From Euonymus europaeus (lineage: Eukaryota; Streptophyta; Magnoliopsida; Celastrales; Celastraceae): a stretch of DNA of 64,000 bases. Location of the stretch: the NCBI GenBank assembly GCA_963580455.1, contig OY756957.1, positions 6,267,001 to 6,331,000 of the forward strand. The letters run 5' to 3'. A program made the position numbers and the translations under genes. Below are positions 49,201 through 61,430 of the stretch, piece by piece; the stretch's first letter is position 1, and each line of letters starts with the position of its first letter. The notes beneath the pieces are model-generated. The model was not told where the DNA came from. It was given only the letters and a program-made list of their open reading frames with translations, and made no database searches.

Positions 49201-50689
49201 AATCGAATACTACACATTTATAATTTTTTAAAAAATAGAAAAAAATTGGATCCCAAAATAGGTTATAACAACAAGGGCACCATGGCGTGCGTTCGGAGCC
49301 CACGTTTCGGCGGCCCGCGTCACATTTTATTAAGCCGCAACGTGGACTTAAGCGTTTGGAGCCCACGTTCACACGTAATAAAAAATGATAATTGACTCTG
49401 TACGTATCTTTTCCATCCGAGTTAAGATAAAGCCAACTCCACGGTCAGGACACGAGTCGCTCTCCTCATGATCGAACCCCTCTAGTAAGTAAGCCTTATC
49501 AGCTTAATGCGCCAAGAGCAAGCATACAATATATAATCATTATTTTAGGGTTCATAAAAAGAAAAATTCATCCTCATCGTTTTAGGAAAAAGTTGCCGTG
49601 GCTAACTCAGACCAAGACACGTGGCTTCCAAAATTGCCAATACATCCTCCCTACCAATTGGGATGCTCTATTTTTTGCTCCTATCCATATCCTCGTGTTT
49701 CTTGCAATCAAACAAAATAAATACCTATATATATATATATATGTTTTCTCATTTTGAATTTGTACTTAATTTTGGGATCATTTTTGAAGTCTAAAATAAA
49801 TATTTTTTAATTTTGAAAAATTATATTTTTATTTGATTGATTTACAAATCTAACGATAGATATTTTGTATTCAAAAAAATAAAATAAAATTCAACCTGAA
49901 AAATGTATAAAATGTTTTGTGTTTTATATCCAACGGTCTAGAATTATCATACAATTTTCATGTTTTTTTTTTGACCAAAAAATATATCCTTAGATTCGTA
50001 AAATCAATCATAATATAAAAATATATTTTTTTCAATTTTTTTTTTAAAGAAGACTGGATCCAAAAGTTAGGTGCACATTTTAGATGTACATAAAAGAATA
50101 CAAATATATGAAGGGTCTAAGAGAATTTAGCAATGCTCAGAGAATTTGCGAAAATCAAAAGGCAATAATTACCATGTTTGACAGGAAAAAAAAGTAAATC
50201 AAAGGATAAAAGTGGAAAAAGATTATGCATACTACCAACTAAAAACACACATCAACTACGTATTTATCTTTTTAAAATTTCCTTAAATATTTTTTTAATT
50301 AATTAAGCCAAAATTTTCAACACGGATTACCGTTATGTCATTTCTTCCTCCATCACGATTTGGTCGTATTATTAATCCAAAACATATTATATCAACTGAT
50401 TAGGAATTCATCCAATTCAGCTAATTTGATCTCTTGTCATTTGGATCCACAAGTGACAAATTTCAGAAAGACAATGAGTTCTCTTGCTTTATATAAGAAA
50501 GAAAAGTAAGTGGAAAGCAATGGCTCTCAACATCAAGGTGCATGGTCCACAAACATTCAAGATATTTATGTCGAGACTTGTATTACAAGCAGGTTCAGAA
50601 AGATCAAAGATGTAAAGGCAGACTTGAGCCAAATTTAATGGAATTCTTAATTTGAGTCTAATAATATTTGTGCAGAACGTTTAATTCAT

Positions 50690-51570
50690 AGCCCACTCCT
50701 CTCCTCTGTGTTAAATGTCTTACACTAATTTGGTAAAATCAGACTATGTGATTTATAAGGATGAACTGTCTATCATAACACTAAAGGCCCCTTAATAGAT
50801 TTGACAAAATTATGCGAGTCTAGGATTCAGAGCGGACACTACCTCAAGTGGATTGAATTGGATCGAATTATAGCGTGATATTAGAGGGGAGATTCAATCC
50901 TAAAAGATCTCCACTTGTTGGGCCTTTCGAATGTCCAATGGACTGACTGCGCCCACATGCGAGAGGATCCTAACCGATATAGTCCAGTTGTTGGGGCCTC
51001 GCATAACTGAACCCACAAGTGCATGGTACCAGTGTTAAATATCTCAAATTGATTTTGTAAAGCCAAACCATGCATGTGATTTATATATAAGGATGATCAT
51101 CTTCATAACACTTGAGAGCCCTTTTAATTAAAGACGTAAAAACCGTGAATCTTGAGTCGAGAATGGATAATACATTAAATATATTAGATTTGACCAAATT
51201 GTAACATTTTATCAACTCGATCCTAAAATACCTCCACCCCCACTCAACTGGGTCACTTACTGGGCTTTTCAGATGTCAAATAAACAGAGCATCCACATAT
51301 GAGAGGACCTTAACTATTATAATCAAATTGTCAGTCTTGCATAACCAAATCCACAAGTAAAAAAAAGTATAATAATGTCTCATATTTTGGTTTGGTAAAA
51401 GCCAAACCGTCTGATTTATAGAGATGGTGATCATCTTCACAACTCTTGATGCCATGCCCCCCTTTTAATAAAAAACAAAATTATAAGAGTCTTGGTCCCA
51501 CAGCGGATGATACCGTCAATAGATTGGATCGATTGAGCCAAAATTATAACACTTTGCACTGGAAGTGGAT
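50690..51570. repeat. three tandem diverged copies of a ~330-bp unit
   Basis: Landmarks recur in order three times. They are TGTTAAAT(G/A)TCT then GTGATTTATAAGG-like (50748, 51075, 51411), GATGATCATCTTCAT, AACACTTGAGAGCC, and then GATTGGATCGA-like and CACATGCGAGAGGATCCTAA-like segments. Copies differ at many sites, so the array is old. It resembles dispersed plant TE sequence, family not recognised. Confidence 0.7.
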
Positions 51571-52591
51571 GATCACAAGTGTTCTTCACCAAACAGCATA
51601 ATCTTCGCTAATCATTCGTGACTACTGATGTCAGCCACACGTGTCAAGTAACTATACAACAGTAAGGAAGATTTTTTTTTTTTACTTGGCAACTTCACAA
51701 TAGTAAGGAAGATATTTATTTCACCTCTGTTGCATGAAAAAAATTCAAGATGAATGAAAATTAAAGTCAAATGATTCAACTTTTATACCGAGGAAGATAT
51801 TTTTATGAAACATGACAGACACCAATAAAGGAAAACAGGTACTGTTTGTGACTTATTATAAAATTAAACAACAAAAGTACCCACTTTAATGGTTTAAATG
51901 TCGAGCATAGAGAATCTAATCACCTTTCCATAATCTCTTTAATTACATATATGAGAAAGAATATCACACTCTCAAATAGTCACGAATATCCGATTTATAA
52001 CAATTTATGCTTGAAAGTTATATATAATTACATCCTGTATGATTACTGTCTTAATCCGATTATGGTCCTTATTAGCCATTTAGTGGCTGCTTTAATATGA
52101 TGATCATTTGCCAAGAATAATACCAGTATGTTTGAGCTATAAACTTGACTTGTACCAATAATCTCACTTTAAGGTTAATTGGATAAGACATGTGTGTACG
52201 TGGGCGCGCGCATATATTTTTATTTATGGGATAGGATAGGACATCATAGAAAAGTGAACAGTGAAACAGATATATATATATATATATAATAGTGATTTCT
52301 GTGAGTAATATGCTTATACATAATTCGAGGGTGCTTTGGATGTGATTTAGACGCCACCTACATAATTCCTAATTAGGTTTTAGCGGTGCTAGTTTTTTCA
52401 ACAATTTTTTAATAAGTCGTACGCCAACCCAGTAGAAATATTGCTAGCTGTAGTACATTCCTCTTGCGGATGCTGGTAAAATATAATATGTCACTTTATA
52501 TTAATATAATCTTTTGACTTCTTTAATTGCGTAAAAAAAAGGAAGAAGCAATGCTGGATTTTGTGCAACCTCGGCATTTGCTCTAGAACAT

Positions 52592-52682
52592 GGATTGGGG
52601 GTTGTGCGGTATGACCCGTGCGGTATGACTGTCCGGTATTATTTCTCAGTCGTTTGATTATTTTAAGTAGATCTAACGGCAC
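52592..52682 (+). repeat. left TIR of the MULE
   Basis: It pairs with the right TIR with only a handful of mismatches over about 91 bases. It contains the repeated core GTGCGGTATGAC(C/T). Confidence 0.93.
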
Positions 52683-53281
52683 GCGGTTGGTTAAATCAAA
52701 ATTTGGGGTTCTTTCACGCGGGACAATTTTTGCAAGCGGAATACCAATTTTCTTCGAAACTCGTCCGTCCACAACCTTCGCTCCCCTCATTCTTTGCAAC
52801 CTCCGAGGATCATATCACTCTTAACCACATATTGAAAGGTAATGAAACGTTTAACGTTATTTCATCTCTGTATCTCGTCTCTGTTCGATTGGGCGTCTTT
52901 CTTTTTTGGGTTTAGAGGGAAGCTGATGCTTCTCGGGTTTAGATTGATGAATGATGATGTTGGAGTGTTTTATTTGCAATTTGGTGAGCTTTTCTCTGTT
53001 CGATTGGGCATTTTTGTGGGGTTTGCTTGGGATGGACATGTGTCTTGATGTTCAAGGTTTATATGCTGATGAGTTTGGGTTGGGGTGTATAATGTGTTAG
53101 GGAATTTTATATGACTTTGTTAGTCCATTTTTTTTATGTGTTTTTCAAATTTTCTTTTACTTTTCTGGGCACCAATTGACGAGATTAAACTTTACAATTT
53201 CTCTAATTTTCTTTTAATTTTCTAGGTGCCAATTTATTGGATTAAACTTTACAATCTACTACTATTGATCTTCTTTGCAGT

Positions 53282-54675
53282 ATGGAAACTTGTATTGGAA
53301 TTCATGATGATAGTCATTCAGCAATCGATGAGGAGGAACATTGGATTCCTAAGATTGGTATGGAATTTCTCACAGTGAATGATGCATTTGAGTGCTGGTG
53401 GTAGGGACAAGCTCGGGTTTGTTATTGAAGACCAGAAATCATATTTAAGATCAAGAAGGAAAAGAGATATGGCTCATGGGGAGCTTGGTAGCATTTTCTC
53501 TTATTTTGAGAAAAAGAATATGAGTGATCCTAAATTTTATTATGCTCTACAACTTGACAATGTTGATCAAGTAACTAATATATTTTGGGCAGATGCAAAA
53601 ATGGTGGATGATTATGTTGCTTTTGGTGATGTTGTCACTTTTGATACCACATTTGGTACTAATGAAGGGAAGAGACCATTAGGATTGTTTACTGGATATA
53701 ACCACCATAGACAGATAGTGATTTTTGGAGCTGCACTATTGTATGATGAGACTGCCGAATCTTGTTGTGTTGTCATATATTGAGAGTGCTTAGTCGTCTC
53801 AATATTACAAAAATTCCGGAAAAATATATTTGTAATAGACTTACGAGGGTTGTCAAGAGTCGGATTGTGTTAGATGACGTCCATCCCATTGAAGAAGAAG
53901 ATTGTAAAATTTGGATTCGAAGAGTTCAATCACAACTCCTACGGTTAACATACCAAGCTTCAATGAATAAATCTTCGCGTATTGTTATGGAATCAATGAT
54001 AAACGAGTGTAGTAAGAAACTTGAAGATTTTACAATGGGTATGGAAGTTGTTACCGAGAAAGTGCTCGAAAATACGGTTATCAAGCAAATGGAAAACATC
54101 AAAGGATTGAAGAAAAAGGATGGTCAAAAAGGGAGGAGAAGAATGAAACCGCAACATGAGAAACGTAAAAAGAAAGTGAAAAAAACTTCTAAATCCAATA
54201 CGGTAATGATATAACACATAATTTTTTTTATCATCAATGAATGCATTTTTTATCATTGAATTTTTTTTTGACTGTTTTGTTTACTTGTAGGTGGATTGCC
54301 CGAGCCCAAATATAGGAGACAATGTTGCTTTACATGAGCCACATACTTTTGACTTAAATTTAGTGCCTGATCAAGAAGTGGTGATTCTTTGACTGGGATT
54401 CATCTATAATGCTCCTACTAATACAAACTTCTCTAACTGTTGAATTAATTTTGCAGGTAATACCAACTTCTCAACATATTGTACATTCTTATGTAGAACA
54501 TGGTTATCCAACTCAGCCGTATGGACAACAAAGATATGGTGCCCTGCCTTGTCCCTTGCCTGTATTTGATGCCCTGCATATCAGACTTCCTGGATATGAA
54601 GCAACGCCTAGATGTAGGACAATTTGTGATTCTTGCAATGGAAATGCAGTTGGGAGCAATATTGATCCCAGATGA
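53282..54675 (+). pseudogene. FAR1-related (FRS-type) MULE transposase, internally deleted
   Basis: It starts METCIGIHDDSHSAIDEEEH, WIPKIGMEFLTVNDAFE. There the FAR1 zinc-finger domain should follow, but about 53385 the frame breaks and resumes inside the later region (YLRSRRKRDMAHGELGS, FSYFEKKNMSDPKFYYALQ, LDNVDQVTNIFWADAKMVDD, VVTFDTTFGTNEGKRPLGLF, IFGAALLYDETAES). At about 53768 a second break skips the rest of the transposase core, and the end of the SWIM zinc finger appears in another frame (CHILRVLSRLNITKIPEKYI). A Lys-rich tail follows, and after two intron-like gaps a C-terminal segment ends at 54675. In this family the first catalytic Asp lies in the FDTT block, which is present; the remaining DDE residues fall in the deleted part. 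The whole is therefore a non-coding relic. Confidence 0.88.
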
Positions 54676-54824
54676 GACCCACAATTTTTGTAGCTGTTAG
54701 AACTTAGAACTGAGCTACTGGATATGAAACCAGTTTTTGTAGCTATTGGGAGTGCAGCTAGTGGATGAATTATTGTAAATTTTGATTCTAGTTTGAAAAT
54801 ATGTACATGATATGAAGCCAGTTC

Positions 54825-54987
54825 TGGTATCAACTAACAAGTGCAGCCACTGAATGAATTCTTGTAAATTTTGATTGTAAATCTAGTTTGAAAGTAGCTG
54901 AAGCAAATGATGGTATCAACTAACAAGTGCAGCCACTGAATGAATTCTTGTAAATTTTGATTGTAAATCTAGTTTGAAAGTAGCTGA
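54825..54987. repeat. 86-bp tandem duplication inside the MULE
   Basis: The unit beginning TGGTATCAACTAACAAGTGC recurs at 54911 with near identity. A more diverged third copy lies just upstream (about 54720-54820). Confidence 0.88.
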
Positions 54988-55715
54988 TAGAAATGAAGGC
55001 AGTATTTGCAGTACCTTGAGCCTTATTTTGGTAATTTTAGCTTGTCAGTTTTTGTATCAACTAAAAAGTGAATGAATCCAGCAAACAGATAGTCAAATAG
55101 CCACAAAATATGTGTGCCAAGATGGACACAAATCTGTGCCAAGAAAAAAAATTGAAAGCATCATTTGTGCCCACAAAAAAATTCACTATAAATCATCAAT
55201 TGTTCCAAAAAAAATTGACAATAAATATGTCCAAAAAACTAATTGAAATCCAGCAAATAGATAGTCAAATAGCCACAAAATAGACCATATCATTGAAATT
55301 CATAAATTACAGCTTATTCCAACTAATTTACACATAAATTGACATCTAAATCCATCCCTATACGATGTTGCTCGGACTAAGTTGATGCTTCGTGTGACAC
55401 CACCGCCTATGATTTATGTATGCTTTGTCTAACGGATTTGCTCGATCTGTAGCCGATGTTGCTTGATCTAGCCGATGTTTCATGTATAAAATCAGCCATG
55501 CTTTCGTCTCACGACTTGCCGAGGAAAGGCGAGAATAAGAGAGAGAGAGAGAGAGGGGTATGGGTTGTGGTGGCGATTTGCTGATAAAAGATGTGGAGAG
55601 AAGCAGTGAGAAGAGAGAGAAGCATGGGAAGAGAGAGATCTGGAAGAGTTTGCTAGGAAAGGTGAAAAGAGGAAGACTTGACTTTGCTTTTTTCTAGATC
55701 TGATTAATCAATTGT

Positions 55716-55807
55716 GTGCCGTTAGATCTATTTAAAATAATCAAACGGCTGAGGAGTAATACCGGACAGTCATACCGCACGGGTCATACCGCACAACCCC
55801 CGGATCC
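55716..55807 (-). repeat. right TIR of the MULE
   Basis: Reverse complement of the left TIR with few mismatches; followed at once by the CTAGAACAT target duplication. Confidence 0.93.
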
Positions 55808-55816
55808 CTAGAACAT

Positions 55817-56253
55817 GGACATCATAAAATCAATATTATTTAAAATTGAGTATATATATATATATATAAGATGCCGTGCTTCCGATCGGGTAAGAGGAGA
55901 ATGATATCATCCAACCACTTATATTTAAGATCGCATTTTAGGACCTCATTTTAGAGTCACATGAGAAAAATCATATATATGTGTGTGTTCACTCTTAAAC
56001 ATTGATATTTACATACATGCTGAACGTACAATATAAGTTGATTCCAACATGTTTTTGGTAGTATTTTTATATATATGTAACGTCCTTAATTATCACCACG
56101 AAAGGTAGGTAAAGACACCCACGTACCTACAGAAGGTGCATGTCGAGGAGAGAAATGGCAACCACACCCCCTTGTCGTAAACCAAAACCCACACTGACTA
56201 TAATTTGGTAGTATTTTTATCCAAATATACAGAAAATAAGTTATAAACAAAAT
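55817..56253. other. intergenic region downstream of the DREB gene
   Basis: It contains a short TA run near 55854. The part closest to 56253 is the likely 3' UTR of the DREB gene, which is on the minus strand. Nothing else is seen. Confidence 0.4.
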
Positions 56254-56913
56254 CTAATAGTAGTCCCACAAATTAGGCTCCTGATGCTGAAATTCTGCAT
56301 AATCTGGCTCGGCTTCTGATAATTTCCATGGCTGTGAGCCGCAAAAGGCGTTAATTTGATCACTAAAAATATCCGGTAAGTCGATAAATGCGTCGTCGTT
56401 TTTCGATAATGGCGGTGATGAGCTTAACAATTCTTGTATGCCATGATCATGATCAGAAGTAGTAGTAGTAGAAGCAGGGGAGTGAGGAGCAATGATCAGC
56501 TCGGCTTGAGCTTCATGGCTTACCTTGAAATCCAGCGCAGCAGCTTTGGCGGCGGCAGCTTGGATATCTTCCCTAGAAGCACTAGCCGGACGAGGAAGCT
56601 CCAGAGCCAGTTCAGGGAAATTGAGGAAAGCAGAGCGACCTTTGATAGCCAGAGCAGCCACGTCGTGAGCTCGAGCCGCCATTTCAGCCGTAGGAAATGT
56701 TCCTAGCCATATTCTTGATTTCTTCATTGGTTCTCTAATTTCAGACACCCATTTCCCCCACCTACGTCTCCGGACTCCCCGATACGGCGAATGCTTCCCG
56801 CCATTTTCGCCATCCTTAATTTCTCTCTCTGCTTTTCCCTTGCTCCGATCCTCGGATTCTGCTAAATTGGAAGGACAATTGATCGGAGAGAAAGTGATGT
56901 GAGTTTTTTCCAT
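56254..56913 (-). CDS. DREB subfamily (A-4 / group III) AP2/ERF transcription factor, intronless
   Basis: 219 residues. The single AP2 domain spans about residues 43-100: [59 protein letters not shown]. The WV and EIRE positions carry the Val14/Glu19 pair typical of DREB rather than ERF proteins, predicting binding to DRE/CRT (CCGAC) sites. Ser/Thr/Lys-rich sequence precedes the domain, and an acidic C-terminus ends NLWDYY, like activation regions of this subgroup (TINY, ERF034-ERF043 relatives). It is nuclear, with the basic RRRR inside the domain as probable localisation signal. The start at 56913 lies about 40 bases downstream of a TATA box. The family is usually intronless, as here. The exact orthologue cannot be named from sequence alone. 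Confidence 0.95.
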   Translation of the reverse strand: MEKTHITFSPINCPSNLAESEDRSKGKAEREIKDGENGGKHSPYRGVRRRRWGKWVSEIREPMKKSRIWLGTFPTAEMAARAHDVAALAIKGRSAFLNFPELALELPRPASASREDIQAAAAKAAALDFKVSHEAQAELIIAPHSPASTTTTSDHDHGIQELLSSSPPLSKNDDAFIDLPDIFSDQINAFCGSQPWKLSEAEPDYAEFQHQEPNLWDYY

Positions 56914-56948
56914 GGCTGAGGGAGTTGAGGCAGAGGAGGGGTGAGGTG

Positions 56949-56957
56949 CCTTTATAG
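56949..56957 (-). promoter_or_regulatory. TATA box of the DREB gene
   Basis: The minus strand reads CTATAAAGG about 40 bases upstream of the ATG at 56913, leaving a very short leader. Confidence 0.6.
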
Positions 56958-59090
56958 TTCACCTCTCATGTATTCTAATTGAAAGACAAAAGATGTGCAA
57001 TAAGGGGTGAGACTATTATGTCAGTGTGTGGTGGGCCAAAAGCAGCAAAAGATCTGAAGTTATCGTGTGTTAACAACTAGTGTATTTTTTTGTTTGGCTT
57101 TGGTATATTACCTCTCTGTTTCTGAGTGTATTTATCAACTATGGGCCTGACTGACTGCTGAGAGCATCTCCAGTAGGTGGTCCCCCAAAATTGGGGTTAT
57201 AGCCTTCCATATTTTAATTAAAAAAAGTTATTTTAGGGTATTAATATTTTAAGACTACTTTTTCTCAAAAAAAAAAAAATTTTAAGACTACTTTAATCAC
57301 ATCCACATTTCAACATCGTGATATATTAATATTTTTCTAATAACACCATTAACTAACTTTAATTTAAAATTAATATTTTGAAGGGAGAGAGAAAGTTGAA
57401 TAAATTAATATTTTGATAGTTTAAAGATATTTAGGAAATCTCTATTTTGACATTTAAAAATATACAATTTATTGCAATTTTTTTTTTGGGTGTTTAGTAT
57501 TGTTAATTCAGTGATATTTTTATGATCTGATTGTACGTGGCATTACAGATTCAAAACCACTACCTTTTGAGGATTAATGGACATGTTTTTTAAGGTTGGA
57601 CGGCTCATTGATTCAATAAGGTTGAGCCACATCAGTTGGAGTTACTGTGTTTACAATATGGACAAGTTGCATTGCCAGTGTAATATGTACACACAAATGG
57701 TGCAATTTTAACGTAGTCGTCATAATTTATAGGGATTTGTATTTTATGGGTGTAGTTATATATCAAGAAACGTGTTTTGTTGTTGTGATGAAGTATGAGA
57801 CTTAATTTTTTATAATAGAAGTGTAATGCAGTGTTGATTATGGTGTAATTCAAATGGATCCATTTTGTTGGGGAAGGGATGGATGCCAACAATATTGTCG
57901 ACTACAACAAAATGGGAAATGAATAATGTACAGTGATTTGTGTTTTTTTTAATGTGACTGTATTATGAGATGTGTTCTGTAGATATGGTTGAGTTTGTGA
58001 CTTCTTTTATTTAATATAGGTAAGACTCAATTTTAATGGAGAAGAGATAATTTGACCATTGTGATCGTTAAGTATCTAACCTTGTTAATTTGAAAAATTC
58101 GAAAATGGTTGAGAAGGGGGGGCAAAAGTGTGATGACATGCTCATTCCTAAAGGATCTTCCCAAAATAAATATAAAATTTTTAAGTTTCTTCTAAATCTT
58201 TTTTTTTTTAAATGTGGTTTCAGACATTTCCGTACAGTCATTGGGCTTGTTCAGACAATTTTGTTTTTATACTCATAACCCCATATTTCTTTGACATTGC
58301 CCAATTTGGCACTGCAACCACGGCCTACTTGTATCGATCTAGGCCCATAAAAAGAAAACGATAAATTAATGTCATATGGTGGCTTAAATAGATGTAAATT
58401 ATAATGTTATATTTTTATAATGGTGTGTGCTAATCCAACACAAATAAGAAGACAATAAAAGTGTTTGATTACGTCCAAAACTGAACGGTCTCGGGGTGAC
58501 ATATCAGTTGATCAGACTAGCTTTCGCAATAGACTTGTTTATTTTATAGAAAAGAGACTAATAAACTATCAAGTTTACTTGTTTATTTTATAGAAAAGAG
58601 ACTAATAAACTATCAAGTTTTTAGGACGTATGCTTGAGAGACGCTCTGGTGCTTAAATCAATTCAACATCCGTACTAAAAAATACTACCAGAGGTGTTTC
58701 TCCCTCTTCCAAGAGAGAGAGGAACGACACGTGTCAAAATCTCATTAAGGTAACTTTGATATTATCAGCATTACTCTAATTGGGATTTAACAAATAAGAC
58801 CCAAGAAAAACAAACTAAACATGCTCTTCTTATAGAAATTGAATAAAGGCATTGAGTCCATCATGACAAACAGCAACAACTCTCCTGTCAATCCTTAAGA
58901 AGATAGCATGTCTAAATTGCACTTGTACTATCTGAAACAAACTAAAGTACCCTACAACAAGACTACCTTATTAAGAAGATTCCACAAACAAATATACGAC
59001 TTCTAACCAAGACTCTGCAGTCTGCAGATGCTAGTCTCTAATATAAACAGTAACCAAAGTCGTATTTTTAATCTCAGAAGAAACAGCCTT
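56958..59090. other. DREB promoter, repeat debris and 3' flank of the MYB gene
   Basis: 56958-57150 is the DREB promoter side. At about 57162 the string GAGAGCATCTCCAGTAG begins a TE-like segment that resembles sequence near 44740-45040 and 24790-25070. A 44-bp tandem duplication lies at 58533-58620. The last 150-200 bases are the probable 3' UTR of the MYB gene. Confidence 0.5.
58533..58620. repeat. 44-bp tandem duplication
   Basis: The unit ACTTGTTTATTTTATAGAAA...ATCAAGTTT occurs twice in perfect tandem (58533 and 58577). Confidence 0.93.
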
Positions 59091-61430
59091 TCAAACTGCA
59101 TGGATTGGGCTGCCGCCCGAATTATTTGAGGCTGGACTAGCATGGAAAGCTGACTGCCTAGAGGACCCTTCATGCAATTCTAGTGATAAAGAGGACGGTA
59201 CAGCATTACCCATAGATTCTCCTAGACTAAGTTTCGACATGCCAATCAGCTCATCAACATTGATTGGGCTTTTTGAGTGGACTGCTGTTGGCTTCAGCAC
59301 CTCATGAGTCTCCTTCTTTGGAGGCTCTGCACTTAAACCTGGCCAAAATGGAACTGAATATGGGAAGACTGGGAAGAAATAAGCAGGATACATCACTGGG
59401 CAAGCAGCTTGTGAGCCTTCTGGTTTTGGAATAGCAGGTTCCCAATCATCGCCATTTGAATTGGTAGAATGCATTGACTCACAATCGTCATCCAAAGGAG
59501 GCGGAGGAGCAGCAGCAGCAACTGGAGGCAAAGGGTTTTCATTTTGTCCTTCAGCCAGGGGATGGTTGACAGAGTACAAGTCCTGAGATGCCATCGGAGT
59601 GTCAACTGACTGCAAATTTGTGATAGAAAGAAATGATAAGGATCACTAACTGACTGTCAAAAACCAACAATGGATAAAAATACTCGACATAGTTGATAGA
59701 TCTTAAAGCGCGGCCAGAAAGTTATGCAGGAAATTGCTCAAATTGAAAATAAGTAAATTATCATTAAAGTGAACCAAATATCAATAAATAGAGAGAATCC
59801 AAGGAATGATAGGCACGTCCACATTACATAAACTTCAGTGTCAGTAATTCATTTCAATTAACTGGGAAATAGGAGACCAGAGACATTGGAGGTTTCTCCC
59901 ATTGGAAAGGAGGAAAGCTTATATAGCGTACCAAATGCATGAGATGCAGCACAAAAGGTGTTCATGTACGGTATATTCATACAAGTATGGAATGCAAGAA
60001 GGGTCAGGGTGCTTACTTCATCTGGCACAATATCAAACAGGCTGGAACGTCTTCTCCTCCTAGACAAATTTGTTTGCCTGATGAAATATTTCTGAGCATG
60101 GCTGGCCACTTGAGTAGGTGTCCTTGACATGACATAATTGCGTGCAATTCCACGCCAATCGCCTTTCCCAAGCTGCTGCAGCCCGAGTAGAAACATTCTA
60201 TGCTCCTCTTCGGTCCATGGAACACCTGCACAACATGTTAAAGCCCATAGAGAAACTGAACTGCAAGCAATGGAGAATTAAAGCTTAGCAATCACTAAAT
60301 TGACCAACTCCTAATTATAAATAAACCTCAATTGCAACACAAAGTCAGCAATGACATTGCAACATTGTTTATCAGCTATCTTTCTCGTGTACATAATCTT
60401 GTTTCATTTTTTTTCCCACTTCCTACAGGATGGCAATAGCATGAGAAAAAATTATTCTATATAATTTGAGGACTGCTTTGAGGAGCCATAACTTTTCACA
60501 CACCATCAAATGAAATGTACTTTTGAGGACTGCTTTCAGACCTTGGAAACTCTTATATTCCATAAAAGCCTACGCTGATAATTTTTGTCTACCAGCTATG
60601 TTCGCTTATTTTTAAAGCCAAACAAACAATAAGCATCTTCTCCTCAATCTCAAATCAACTCAGCGACCAAATACAACAGAAATAAAACCAAGATAAGCAA
60701 TTAGCAAGTAGCAACAGCAACCAACCACAATTCCTATATGAAAATTTTATAATCCATTATATTCATCTCATGACCTAATTAATTTAACTTCAAAAACAAA
60801 ACAAAAAATCTTCTTCTATATGAAACAATGGAAACCGGCACAAGCTTCCTTACCTATATATCAAGAGAGGGCAAAAGTCCTAAGCTCACGATCAACACAT
60901 GATGATATTTGGTTTGTAAAAGCAGTGATTAGTTAATAGACTCTTTCAATAAACATACCAGTTTCAATTTCAAATCCAATCCCGTACTAAATTTCAAGGA
61001 AAACAAGCAGCAATTATTGCTCAAAAACTGAGAAGGCCAAATTTCCAACACATGTTCAACACAAATCATGCATATTCAGAAGTGACAGCACGCCAAACAA
61101 TCAAAGAACTCTCAAATTGAAACCAAACGACAATACCCAGAAACAAATCACCGTACCTTTTTTTCTTTCACGGCTCGTTGAAGACCCGGGAACGAAATCC
61201 TCAGACGTATATCCATGGACATCGGAGCCGTGATCAGGGGTCTCGGTGGGAGAATTGGATCCATTAGCGAGCGAACTGGTTGACCCGGTATAGTGGCTTA
61301 GATTGCCCATGCTAGCACTCTTCCGAATCGACCCGTCAGTGAGCCGGACCCCGAAGAGCTTGACCCCGCGGTTTGGGCATGTCCGCGAGTTGTGCCCGTT
61401 GTGGCTACAATGCGAACACCGCCGCGTCAT
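59091..61430 (-). CDS. KUA1/MYBS3-like SHAQKYF-type MYB-related transcription repressor, 3 exons
   Basis: Predicted join on the minus strand, given low to high: 59091-59609, 60017-60225, 61157-61430. Total 1002 nt, 333 residues. It opens with a CCHC zinc knuckle ([14 protein letters not shown], Cys5-Cys8-His13-Cys18), then a KLFGV repression motif at residues 24-28. Exon 2 encodes one MYB repeat ([40 protein letters not shown]) with SHAQKYF at 133-139, the signature of I-box/TATCCA-binding plant MYBs. Exon 3 is Pro/Ser-rich and has an LSLEL motif near the C-terminus that could be an EAR repression motif. Relatives (KUODA1, MYBS3) bind TATCC-type sites, repress sugar-response and peroxidase genes and influence cell expansion and senescence; those roles are transferred. 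The start at 61430 is the conserved MTRRC. Confidence 0.94.

Larger units (their letters stand above)
44221..52582. other. repeat-rich intergenic region
   Basis: It contains a TE fragment ending in TTAGAGATGCTCT near 45023-45042, a 47-bp tandem duplication (45358-45451), a hAT-like MITE (45870-46226), a 26-bp repeat pair near 46602-46678, and TA microsatellites (46733, 49729, 52271). It also has three tandem diverged copies of a ~330-bp unit (about 50690-51570). No gene is supported. Confidence 0.6.
52592..55807. mobile_element. Mutator-like element (MULE) with FAR1-type transposase remnant
   Basis: A 9-bp target duplication CTAGAACAT flanks both ends (52583-52591, 55808-55816), as expected for MULEs. 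TIRs of about 91 bp (52592-52682; 55716-55807) start GGATTGGGGGTTGTGCGG on the left and, reverse-complemented, GGATCCGGGGGTTGTGCGG on the right. They continue at high identity to ATCTAACGGCAC. Each TIR holds two direct copies of TGCGGTATGAC. Inside is a plus-strand FAR1/FHY3-like transposase with large internal deletions. The element is non-autonomous now, though its ends look competent. Confidence 0.93.

Noticed and set aside
50690..51570. CRISPR-like reading of the three repeated blocks
   Set aside because: Units are long, diverged and contiguous, without short identical repeats separated by unique spacers, and the genome is a plant.
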